From JAMXLL01 sp035279875 (GTDB lineage Bacteria; Desulfobacterota; Binatia; Binatales; Binataceae): 9,051 bases of DNA. The position numbers and the translations under genes are program-made. Location: contig DATEGX010000104.1 of NCBI GenBank assembly GCA_035279875.1, positions 1 to 9,051 of the forward strand, written 5' to 3'. The notes below the pieces were generated by a model, which searched no databases, had not been told where the DNA came from, and saw nothing but the letters and a program-made list of their open reading frames with translations. Shown piece by piece: positions 1 to 6,408 of this stretch; position 1 is the first letter of the stretch; each line of letters opens with the position of its first letter.

Positions 1-824
1 ACCCCTTCACTTATGGGCAAATTGCGGCCGCCAACGCTTTGTCGGATATCTACGCGATGGGCGGCGTGCCCAAGACCGCGCTCAACATCGTCTGCTGGCC
101 GCAAAGCGGGTTGCCGCGCGAGATGCTGACGGAAATCCTCCGTGGAGGCAGCGAAAAGGCGCGCGAAGCCGGCGTTTTCGTCGTCGGCGGGCATAGTGTG
201 GCCGATGAAGAGGTCAAATATGGAATGGCGGTAACTGGCGTGATCGACCCGCGCCGGATTATCCGCAATGTCGGCGCGCGCCCAGGCGACATCCTGCTGC
301 TCAGCAAGCCGCTCGGAACCGGAATCCTGATGACGGCGTTCAAGCGCGATCGTTTGGCCGCCGATTACTATGCTGCTGCAGTGCGCTGGATGGCGCAACT
401 TAATGCCATGACCGCGCAAGCGATGCTCAAGTATGACGTCCATGCCGCTACTGACGTCACCGGATTCGGCCTCGCCGGCCATGGCTTCAAGATGGCCGAC
501 AGTGGAGGCGTCACCCTATTGATCGAAGAATCCGACCTGCCGCTGCTCCCAGGGGCCCTCGAAGTGGCGCGTGAGGGTATGATTCCGGGCGGTGGCAAGC
601 GGAATCGTGAATTTTACGGGCCTCGGGTCAGGATTTCCGACGAAGTAGCGGATGAAATCGCGGAAATTGTCTTTGATCCGCAGACTTCCGGCGGCCTTTT
701 GATTGCCTTGGCCGAAAAGGATGCCGATTCGCTACTCGCGGACCTTCAGCGCGAAGGCAACTCGGATGCGGCTATAATTGGCCGCGTTGCCGGACCGGGC
801 GAATGGGCGATCGAGGTCTCTTGA
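1..824 (+). CDS. selD: Selenide, water dikinase (selenophosphate synthetase), 5'-truncated by the window edge
   Basis: SelD uses ATP to make selenophosphate from selenide, the selenium donor for selenocysteyl-tRNA and for 2-selenouridine in tRNA; it is cytosolic. The frame is open from the first bases (complete codons from position 3), so there is no start here. The visible 273 residues begin in the N-terminal ATP-binding half with PFTYGQIAAANALSD, then GGHS, TDVTGFGLAGH and the C-terminal DPQTSGGLL, all SelD signatures. The Asn and Asp of NALSD and the Asp of TDVTG match metal/ATP-binding positions of the family. E. coli SelD is 347 residues, so roughly 75 are missing, including the catalytic Cys/Sec and Lys. 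Whether this enzyme uses Cys or Sec therefore cannot be told. It ends with TGA. No hairpin with a U-tract follows directly; the first clear terminator is 360 bp downstream. Family assignment is secure. Confidence 0.96.
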   Translation, partial: PFTYGQIAAANALSDIYAMGGVPKTALNIVCWPQSGLPREMLTEILRGGSEKAREAGVFVVGGHSVADEEVKYGMAVTGVIDPRRIIRNVGARPGDILLLSKPLGTGILMTAFKRDRLAADYYAAAVRWMAQLNAMTAQAMLKYDVHAATDVTGFGLAGHGFKMADSGGVTLLIEESDLPLLPGALEVAREGMIPGGGKRNREFYGPRVRISDEVADEIAEIVFDPQTSGGLLIALAEKDADSLLADLQREGNSDAAIIGRVAGPGEWAIEVS

Positions 825-1066
825 GCCTTTCAGTTTGATGCACAACTAATACACAGGCTTGTTCGCGCCACGATTGTAGGATTTACACGGCCTAATGTGG
901 CTGTCTTGAAATCCTTGCAAACTGAATCGCTCATGTTTTCAAGGGTTTCGACTCTTCTCGGGTAACCGCGGTAAAAATTGCACGCATCGTAACGGTTCGG
1001 TCACCTCCGAAAGTATCGACAACCGCGAGCTTTTTCGAATCCTTAATGATTTGAATGGGTCAAGAG
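825..1066. other. Intergenic region after selD with several inverted repeats, no protein gene seen
   Basis: This stretch is clearly AT-richer than the flanking genes and has no ORF resembling a protein. It holds one long imperfect hairpin (907-950, listed separately). It also has an 8-bp palindrome ACCGCGGT (965-972), a small hairpin TTCGG/CCGAA (996-1000 with 1007-1011), and two longer-range complementarities: CGCGGT (967-972) with ACCGCG (1022-1027), and CGGTT (993-997) with AACCG (1021-1025). The last two are mutually exclusive, and the second also competes with the TTCGG/CCGAA hairpin. It may be the 3' untranslated region of selD, part of a longer structured RNA, or spacer. No known riboswitch or tRNA was recognised. 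Confidence 0.5.
907..950. repeat. Long imperfect inverted repeat (stem-loop)
   Basis: Positions 907-922 pair with 935-950: 16 positions with one mismatch (918/939) and two G-U pairs, around a 12-base loop. Neither side is followed by a T-tract, so it is not a standard intrinsic terminator. It lies 83 bp after the selD stop. It could stabilise the selD mRNA 3' end, act as a Rho-assisted stop, or be a dispersed intergenic repeat; the window contains no second copy that I noticed. Confidence 0.5.
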
Positions 1067-1078
1067 CCGTTATCTTAT
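1051..1078 (+). promoter_or_regulatory. Possible sigma-70-type promoter for the RNA at ~1085-1228
   Basis: TTGAAT (1051-1056) and TCTTAT (1073-1078) are separated by 16 bases; each matches the -35/-10 consensus at 4 of 6 positions. A start near 1084-1086 would give a ~145-nt transcript ending at the terminator. The match is modest and such pairs occur by chance in AT-rich DNA. Confidence 0.3.
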
Positions 1079-1090
1079 GCACCATAACGG
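1067..1090. promoter_or_regulatory. Perfect 7-bp inverted repeat CCGTTAT-N10-ATAACGG
   Basis: CCGTTAT (1067-1073) is exactly complementary to ATAACGG (1084-1090) with ten bases between. It overlaps the proposed -10 box and start, which would suit an operator for a dimeric regulator. If transcription begins further upstream it would instead be the first hairpin of a structured RNA. The sequence does not decide between these. Confidence 0.35.
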
Positions 1091-1228
1091 GTGACAATTT
1101 GAGGCACAAAGGTTGCTGTTCTTCTAGGTACCTGAAGCTGATGTGACGGTGCTCACCCCCCCAAGTACCGTCCCATCGTAAGGCGAAACGGCGGCGGTCT
1201 CAACGACCAGCCGCCGTTTCAATTTTTT
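1085..1228 (+). ncRNA. Candidate small structured RNA with a C7 loop
   Basis: Three consecutive stem-loops precede a T-tract. They are a small one at 1121-1137 (CTTC/GAAG with an inner AG/CT); one at 1146-1171 (8 pairs including one G-U, with a ten-base loop made of seven consecutive C flanked by CA and A); and the terminator hairpin at 1185-1220. No protein ORF with a plausible start occupies the region. The arrangement resembles bacterial trans-acting RNAs that expose a C-rich loop able to pair with G-rich ribosome binding sites. Actinobacterial 6C RNA and alphaproteobacterial anti-SD sRNAs share that feature, but this was not recognised as a member of either family. The 5' end is a guess based on the weak promoter. 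It could also be the end of a long selD 3' UTR. Existence as an independent gene is inference. Confidence 0.35.
1185..1228 (+). terminator. Strong intrinsic terminator
   Basis: GAAACGGCGGC (1185-1195) is a perfect 11-bp complement of 1210-1220. The stem is continued inward by GGTC/GACC (1196-1199 with 1205-1208) after one bulged A, with a 5-base loop. AATTTTTT (1221-1228) follows on the plus strand. On the minus strand the hairpin is preceded by the A-tract and has no T-tract after it. It therefore acts on plus-strand transcripts (selD or the candidate RNA), which face the convergent ku gene. Confidence 0.88.
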
Positions 1229-1265
1229 GCGGCTCTGAAAGCGCGCTCGATACGCTAAAACCCGG

Positions 1266-2162
1266 CTATTTCTTGCCGCCGGCGCGCCGCCGCTCCGACG
1301 GTTCCCGGCGGGGCCGCGCTGCGTGCGATTTCTCACCCACTCTGTGGGATTCTGCTGCGGGGGACTTGTCCTCCGCCTGAGGTGCAGCCGCCCGTTTATC
1401 CAGCGAGGCCTTGAGCGCCGCCATCAAGTCGATAACCTGGCCTCGGCGAGGTTCCTGAGTGGTCTCGGTCACTTCCTGCCCGGCGACCTTCTGTTCCGCC
1501 GCCTCGAGCACCCGCTCCCGGTAGGTGTCATGGTATTTCGAGGGGTCGAACTTCTTTTCGGTTAACTCGTCGATGAGCCGTTTGGCCAGCGTAAGTTCGG
1601 CTTCCTTGGTCGCCTCGTTATCCGCCTGGTCGACGTCCTCGGCGGGTCGCACCTCATCGGCGTAATAAATCGTGTGCAGCATGAGGCCTTTTTCAAACGG
1701 CCGGATCATCACCAGGTGCTCCTTGCCGCGCATCGTATAGCGCCCCAGCGCCACCCGTCCGCTCTGTTTCATCGCGTCGGCCAAAAGCCGGTAAGCCTTG
1801 GCCGCATTGGCCTCGGAGCCAAGGTAGTAGGATTCCTCGAAGTAGAGTGGGTCGACCTCCTCGAGCGGCAGGAATTCGGTAATCTCGATGGCGTGTTCGT
1901 TACGGGCTTCGAGGTTTTTTAGCTCTTCGTCGGTAAACGTGACGTAACGGCCCTTTTCGACCTCGAAACCGCGCACCAGTTCGCCCCGGTCAATTATCGC
2001 ATCATCGACCGGACAATAGATCTTCTGCTGGATCCGACTGAGGTCCTTCGCATGAAGGAGGTTGAAGCTCACCGCCCGCGTCCGGGTAGCCGAAAACAGC
2101 TTCACCGGGATCGATACCAGCCCGAACGAGATATTGCCGTTGCCGATCGGTCGTGATGCCAT
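1266..2162 (-). CDS. ku: Ku, bacterial non-homologous end-joining DNA-end-binding protein
   Basis: Homodimeric Ku rings thread onto broken double-strand ends and recruit LigD. The 298-residue product opens with SRPIGNGNISFGLVSIPVKL, the standard start of bacterial Ku. The Ku core follows (YCPVDD ~49-54, LVRGFEVEKGRYV ~62-74, then the SYYLGSEANAAKAYRLL stretch), and then the conserved VIDLMAALKASL block at ~243-254. The last ~40 residues are a Lys/Arg-rich tail ending RRRAGGKK, typical of the DNA- and LigD-contacting C-terminal extensions. Length fits the family (about 270-300). The start is placed at ATG 2160-2162 because homology begins there; AGAGG lies 11 bases upstream, a rather long spacing. 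The frame is open further upstream to 2396, but that part overlaps ligD and reads as non-coding. The gene ends with TAG and is divergent from ligD. Confidence 0.96.
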   Translation of the reverse strand: MASRPIGNGNISFGLVSIPVKLFSATRTRAVSFNLLHAKDLSRIQQKIYCPVDDAIIDRGELVRGFEVEKGRYVTFTDEELKNLEARNEHAIEITEFLPLEEVDPLYFEESYYLGSEANAAKAYRLLADAMKQSGRVALGRYTMRGKEHLVMIRPFEKGLMLHTIYYADEVRPAEDVDQADNEATKEAELTLAKRLIDELTEKKFDPSKYHDTYRERVLEAAEQKVAGQEVTETTQEPRRGQVIDLMAALKASLDKRAAAPQAEDKSPAAESHRVGEKSHAARPRREPSERRRAGGKK

Positions 2163-2261
2163 AGGAAGAGCAACCTCTGAGATTACTGTGCATGGCCGAT
2201 GGGGGTGGAGACAAGCCCATAATGGAGTCGGCCGCGCTGAAGGCGAAGTCAAGGCGAAACA
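2163..2261. promoter_or_regulatory. Shared divergent ku/ligD upstream region
   Basis: The 99 bp between the two start codons must hold both promoters unless one lies inside the opposite gene. I see CCATAATGG (2217-2225), a palindrome with a -10-like core on both strands. On the minus strand TTGACT (2252-2247) could serve ku, but its 22-base distance to the -10-like CATTAT is too long. No convincing promoter pair was found. Co-expression of ku and ligD is expected from their joint function. Confidence 0.35.
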
Positions 2262-2264
2262 TTG
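2251..2264 (+). promoter_or_regulatory. ligD ribosome binding site and TTG start
   Basis: AAGG (2251-2254) sits 7 bases before TTG (2262-2264). An in-frame TGA at 2238-2240 limits any upstream extension to seven codons, with no ATG or GTG among them. The protein that follows, PLEKYRQKRDPDRTPEP, is the usual LigD N-terminus, so the non-ATG start is well supported. Confidence 0.75.
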
Positions 2265-4952
2265 CCGCTCGAAAAATACCGCCAAAAACGTGACCCGGAC
2301 CGCACTCCTGAGCCATTTGGTGGGCAGTCTCCGCTTCCTGGCGCAGTGGACCGCGGGATGTTCGTGGTGCAGAAGCATGCCGCGCGACGGCTCCATTATG
2401 ACTTCCGGCTCGGAATGGAAGGCGTGTTGCGATCATGGGCGATCCCGAAGGGTCCCTCGCTCAGTCCTCGGGAGCGTCGGCTGGCGGTGATGGTCGAGGA
2501 CCATCCAGTCGAGTATGGCGATTTCGAAGGCAGTATCCCGCAAGGCAACTACGGCGCGGGCGCAGTGATCGTCTGGGACCGCGGCGAGTATCGCGTGATC
2601 GACCCGCCCGGGCAGAGTGCCGCCGACGCCGTCAGAGCGGGCAAACTCGACCTCGAGATGCATGGTTTCAAGTTGCGCGGCGCCTTTACGCTGGTCCGCA
2701 CGCGCGGTATGCCAGGCCCGGCGCGCAGCGACCCGAAGGAGCAGTGGCTGCTGATCAAAAAGCGCGACGAATACGCCTCGGAAGACGACCGGCTCGCCGA
2801 GGACCATCCGCGCTCGGTGCTTTCGGGTCTGACCATCGACGAGATGCGCGAGGCTTCGCAAGTGGCGAATGCGGCGCTGCGCGAACTCGGCGAGAGCCAT
2901 GCCCCGCGCCTGAACAACCCCTACGAGCCAGCGGCGTTTCCCTTAAACCTCGCCAAAATCGAAGAGCATCCGTTCGACGGCGACGATTGGCTGTTCGAAC
3001 TGAAATACGATGGCGTGCGCGCTCTGGCGCTGCGCGACGGCTCGCAGACGCGGATTTTCGGCCGCAACCAGCGGGAGATCACGCACCGCTATCCTGAAGT
3101 TGCGCTCGCGCTCTCGAAGCTTCCTTTCGATCGCTTCGCGCTCGACGGCGAGATCGTCGCGCCCGACGACGAGGGTCGTCCGAGCTTCCAGCTTCTGCAG
3201 CATCGGATGCACGCTGAGGACGCCCGGCAGATCGCGCGTCTGAGCCTGGCGATGCCGGTGAATTACTTTGTCTTCGATTTGTTGGCCTTCGGCGAATTCG
3301 ACCTGCGTCCGCTCCCACTCGAGGATCGCAAGCGCATCCTTGCGCAATTGATTCGCGGTGAAGGCCCGGTGCGCTACAGCGATCACGTGATCGGACGCGG
3401 GCGGGACTTCTTCGAGGCCGCGCAACAGGCGCGTCTCGAGGGTATCGTCGCCAAGCGCCGCAACGCACCCTATCGCGGTGCCCGCGGCGGCGACTGGCTC
3501 AAGATCAAATGCCCGCAGTCGGCTCGCTTCGTGATCGGCGGATGGACCGAGCCCGCTGGCGCCCGGATTCATTTTGGCGCCTTGCTGGTGGGCCAGTACG
3601 AAGCCTCGGGCGAGCTGCGCTTCGTCTCGCGGGTCGGCACCGGTTTCGATGAGGATAAATTGCGCCTACTGTCGCGCATGATGAACGAGCGGCAGCGCGC
3701 CGTGTCACCCTTTCGTCCGCTCCGCGCAGGCGAAGCCGCGCCGCCGCGTACTGCTCATTTTTGCAATCCGGAGCTGGTTTGCGAGGTGCGCTTCAGCGAA
3801 TGGACCAACGACGGCGGCATCCGCCATCCGGTCTTCCTGCGCCTGGTTCCCGACGCCAACCCGCGCGACTGCGCCTACCAGGACGGCCGTGCCGGAGCGG
3901 ACGCGGCAGTCGATCCGGAGCTCAACGCATCATACCCTTCGAGCGGAAATGGTGACGACGCCGAGGAACCGCTCGAGGACGCGGATCCCGCGGCTTCCTC
4001 CAGCCATGCCCATCGCAGCGTCAAGCTCAAGCGCCAGCAGCCGGAACTTTCGCGCACATTCAAGGCGACCAACCTCGACAAGGTGTTCTGGCCGGCCGAA
4101 GGCTACACCAAGCGCGACCTGCTCGCCTACTACGAGACCATCGCGCCCTGGATGCTGCCGTATCTGAAGGATAGACCGGTAGTGCTCACGCGCTATCCCG
4201 ACGGTATCGACGGCAAGAGTTTTTTCCAAAAGGACGCGCCGGCCTTCGCCCCACCATGGATTCGCACGGAAAAGGTCTACTCGCCCGATTCACGGCGCGA
4301 TATCGCTTACTTCGTGCTCGAAAGCCCGGAAGCGATCGCCTACATGGCCAACATGGGTGCTATTCCCATCCATATCTGGTCGTCGCATTTTCCGCATCTC
4401 GAACGCCCGGACTGGCTCCTGTTCGATATCGACCCGAAGCTTTCGACCACCCGCCAGGCGGTGATCGTGGCGCGCGAAGTCGGCACGGTGCTCGGTGAAA
4501 TCGGGATGCGCGCGTACGTGAAAACCTCGGGCCAGATGGGAATCCATGTGGTGGTCGGGCTCGAGCCGCGCTACACCTTCGAACAGGCCAGGATGTTTTC
4601 CGAGTTGGTCGCGAAAGTGGTGGTGGCGCGGGTGCCCGATTCCGCCACGCTGATTCGCGACCATGCCGCGCGCAAGGGCCGCGCCTACATCGACTACATG
4701 CAGCTCGGCCAGGGCAAGACTATCGCCGCGCCGTTCGCGGTGCGGCCGGTGCCGGGCGCGCCGGTCTCCGCTCCCATCAAATGGACCGAGCTCAAGCCGG
4801 CGCTCGAGCCGGTCAAGTTCAATATCAAGACGATGCCGCCGCGGATGAAGCGGACCATGAGCGACCCCTTCCTCGGCGCGCTCGAAGACCTCCAATTGCT
4901 GGAGCACGCGCTGCCGAAGCTCGAAGGCCTGATGGGCGGGGCCGAGCGCTAA
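2262..4952 (+). CDS. ligD: LigD, multifunctional ATP-dependent NHEJ DNA ligase (phosphoesterase-ligase-polymerase)
   Basis: LigD trims, fills and seals ends held by Ku. The 896-residue protein carries all three domains in the Pseudomonas order, not the mycobacterial one. The 3'-phosphoesterase domain spans ~1-190, with KHAARRLHYDFRL giving H39, H45, D47 and R49, plus VEDHP with H81. The ligase domain spans ~225-530: the nucleotidyl-accepting lysine K248 in ELKYDGVR, LDGEIVA with E297, EGIVAKR with K398, WLKIKC, and an OB fold containing RVGTGFDE and EWTNDGGIRHPVFL. A 60-residue acidic, Ser/Ala-rich linker runs ~531-593. The primase-polymerase domain spans ~594-890: YPDGIDGKSFFQKDAP, LLFDIDP with D722 and D724, KTSGQMGIH with H762, and YIDYMQ with D811. 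All catalytic residues I can place are present. Start is TTG 2262. It is divergent from ku, and the two form one repair pathway. Confidence 0.97.
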   Translation: MPLEKYRQKRDPDRTPEPFGGQSPLPGAVDRGMFVVQKHAARRLHYDFRLGMEGVLRSWAIPKGPSLSPRERRLAVMVEDHPVEYGDFEGSIPQGNYGAGAVIVWDRGEYRVIDPPGQSAADAVRAGKLDLEMHGFKLRGAFTLVRTRGMPGPARSDPKEQWLLIKKRDEYASEDDRLAEDHPRSVLSGLTIDEMREASQVANAALRELGESHAPRLNNPYEPAAFPLNLAKIEEHPFDGDDWLFELKYDGVRALALRDGSQTRIFGRNQREITHRYPEVALALSKLPFDRFALDGEIVAPDDEGRPSFQLLQHRMHAEDARQIARLSLAMPVNYFVFDLLAFGEFDLRPLPLEDRKRILAQLIRGEGPVRYSDHVIGRGRDFFEAAQQARLEGIVAKRRNAPYRGARGGDWLKIKCPQSARFVIGGWTEPAGARIHFGALLVGQYEASGELRFVSRVGTGFDEDKLRLLSRMMNERQRAVSPFRPLRAGEAAPPRTAHFCNPELVCEVRFSEWTNDGGIRHPVFLRLVPDANPRDCAYQDGRAGADAAVDPELNASYPSSGNGDDAEEPLEDADPAASSSHAHRSVKLKRQQPELSRTFKATNLDKVFWPAEGYTKRDLLAYYETIAPWMLPYLKDRPVVLTRYPDGIDGKSFFQKDAPAFAPPWIRTEKVYSPDSRRDIAYFVLESPEAIAYMANMGAIPIHIWSSHFPHLERPDWLLFDIDPKLSTTRQAVIVAREVGTVLGEIGMRAYVKTSGQMGIHVVVGLEPRYTFEQARMFSELVAKVVVARVPDSATLIRDHAARKGRAYIDYMQLGQGKTIAAPFAVRPVPGAPVSAPIKWTELKPALEPVKFNIKTMPPRMKRTMSDPFLGALEDLQLLEHALPKLEGLMGGAER

Positions 4953-4970
4953 ATTTCCCGCGGATTATCC

Positions 4971-5007
4971 AAAAGCAGATGCGGCGCACCTTTCGGCACG
5001 CCGCATC
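4971..5007 (-). terminator. Probable intrinsic terminator of the amidohydrolase gene
   Basis: GATGCGGCG (4978-4986) is a perfect 9-bp complement of CGCCGCATC (4999-5007), with a 12-base interior that can add a CC/GG pair. Read on the minus strand the stem is followed by TGCTTTTGG, a short T-tract, 26 bp after the amidohydrolase stop. On the plus strand it lies 25 bp after the ligD stop but lacks a T-tract, so for ligD it would be only a weak or Rho-assisted barrier. Confidence 0.6.
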
Positions 5008-5032
5008 ATTCCGGCAACGGTTCCGGGACCGA

Positions 5033-6259
5033 TCAGTTAATCGCGGTGTTGCGCCGCTTGATTAGCCCGTCGACGTCGAATTTGAAAATCCGCGCCGCGT
5101 TGAGGCCGAGGATCCTGGCGCGCTGCTCATCGTTGAGAACCTGCATCTGCCGCTCGATCGACGCCGCCGAATGCGGCCACGAGCCTTCGTGATGCGGATA
5201 GTCGTTGGCCCACAGGAAATTGTCGACCAGGTTGTGCTTGGCCGCCAACTCGAGTCCCACCGGATCGTCCTGGAAAGAGGCCGCCCCGTGCTCGCGGAAA
5301 TACTCGCTCGGCAGCTTCTTGAGCTTCGGCAGGGCCCACATGTGATGCTTTTTGTAGGCCTCGTCCATCGCGTCGATAGCCCAGGGCACCCAGCCAATCC
5401 CGCATTCGATTAGCGCGAAACGCAGTTTCGGAAAGCGCTCGAGCACGCCCGACGAGCACAACGCCGCCATCGGTTCGACCGTCGGGGCGAGCGCGTGAGC
5501 GACGTAATTGATAATCGCGCCGCCGTCCTTGCGCGCCGCACGCGGGTCGCGCCCGGTCGAGATATGGAAGGTCAGCGTGATATCGCAGTCCTGCACGACT
5601 TCCCACATCGGATCGTACATCGACATATTGTAGTTGGGATGACGCGCGTCATGGCCGCCGAAGATCGGCTTGCACGGCAGATTGACGCCGCGAAAGCCGA
5701 GTTTGGCCACGCGTCTGATCTCGTCGATCGCCATCTCGACGTCGGCGGTCATAATCGCGGCAATCGGCGACATGAAGTCGTTGTACTGGCCGAAAGTCTC
5801 CCAGGCCCAGTCGTTCCAGATGCGGCATTGGGTGGCTCCAAATTTGGCATCGGAGGTCGCCCACATGCTGAGGCCCTTGTTCGGGAAGATAATCTCGGCG
5901 TCAACACCGTCGCGGCGATGGTCCTTGATTCGATCCAGCGGATCGGCGCCGGACGCGTTGCGGAGCTTGTCTTCCCCTTCGAGCCGATTGTCGAGCAGGC
6001 GCGAGCGCTGCATGCCCTCGGCGATTACCTACTTGACCCCGTTTTCGTCGACTTCAATCCGCGGCATACGCTTGCGGTAGTCTTCGGACAGATACTTGTA
6101 CCAGAGCCCGACGGGCTCGTTGCAGTGGCAGTCCGCCGAGATCATCACGAACTTGTTCGGGTCGTCGGGACGCGCGGTGCGTGGCCAGCCCTGATGGCCG
6201 GGCGTTTCAGTTCTCCATCGATTGGCAGTATCGACGGTGTTAGGGGTTTCCTCGATCAT
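5033..6259 (-). pseudogene. Amidohydrolase-2 family metal-dependent hydrolase, interrupted by an in-frame TAG (6029-6031)
   Basis: This family (PF04909-type TIM-barrel hydrolases/decarboxylases) acts on small organic acids or amides; the substrate here is unknown. Translation from ATG 6257-6259 gives 76 codons containing FVMISADCHCNEP, with the metal-binding pair D43/H45. A TAG comes next, followed by 331 further codons in the same frame to TGA 5033-5035. The second part holds LTFHISTG (H232), ECGIGWVPW (E285) and FLWANDYPHHEGSWPHS (D353). The two parts join into one normal-length enzyme (~408 positions) with no frameshift, so one base explains the break (TAC or CAG to TAG, for example). Neither half alone has a complete active site. 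The ribosome site is intact. It may be a recent pseudogene, a sequencing or assembly error, or a case of readthrough. It follows dapA by 149 bp and differs in function from that operon. Confidence 0.8.
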
Positions 6260-6264
6260 CGCTT

Positions 6265-6269
6265 CCTCC
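6265..6269 (-). promoter_or_regulatory. Strong ribosome binding site of the amidohydrolase gene
   Basis: On the minus strand GGAGG is followed by AAGCG and then ATG (6259-6257). It fixes the start and rejects the longer open frame that reaches back to 6517 inside dapA. Its good state argues that the interruption downstream is recent or not real. Confidence 0.85.
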
Positions 6270-6408
6270 GTGACAGCGGGTTTGGATCGTAGGATCCGAG
6301 TTCTGAGAGCATAGCAAAGCCGCTGCCGCGCAGGAACCTCCGCTCTGCGGACGGGATTTTGCGCGGTGCTCCGAGGATGCGCGGGTTCGCTGCAAACTGC
6401 CGCGGGAG
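6270..6408. other. dapA-amidohydrolase spacer
   Basis: No gene is seen. On the minus strand there is a weak -10-like TATGCT within TTTGCTATGCTCTC (~6307-6320), without a good -35. There is also a short hairpin GGATC-GTAG-GATCC (6284-6297) in the leader. No hairpin plus T-tract follows dapA, so read-through from the lysine operon into the amidohydrolase is possible. Confidence 0.4.

Noticed and set aside
1124..1336. Small minus-strand ORF between selD and ku
   Set aside because: It overlaps the ku 3' end and the terminator hairpin, is Arg-rich without any motif, and has no convincing ribosome site.
2163..2396. N-terminal extension of Ku to 2396
   Set aside because: The extra 78 residues do not resemble Ku, overlap the 5' end of ligD, and precede the canonical Ku N-terminus at 2162.
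2943..3572. Minus-strand open frame inside ligD
   Set aside because: It is antisense to the ligase domain with its KYDGVR motif; composition and lack of motifs mark it as a shadow.
6029..6031. TAG as pyrrolysine, or a selenocysteine link because selD is nearby
   Set aside because: Selenocysteine uses TGA, not TAG. Pyrrolysine is known mainly from methylamine methyltransferases, no pyl gene is in the window, and three genes here use TAG as their ordinary stop.
5495..6292. Plus-strand 265-codon open frame opposite the amidohydrolase
   Set aside because: It is antisense to a frame with clear amidohydrolase motifs on both sides of the TAG. Its translation looks like an antisense artefact with no domain, and it has no supporting ribosome site.
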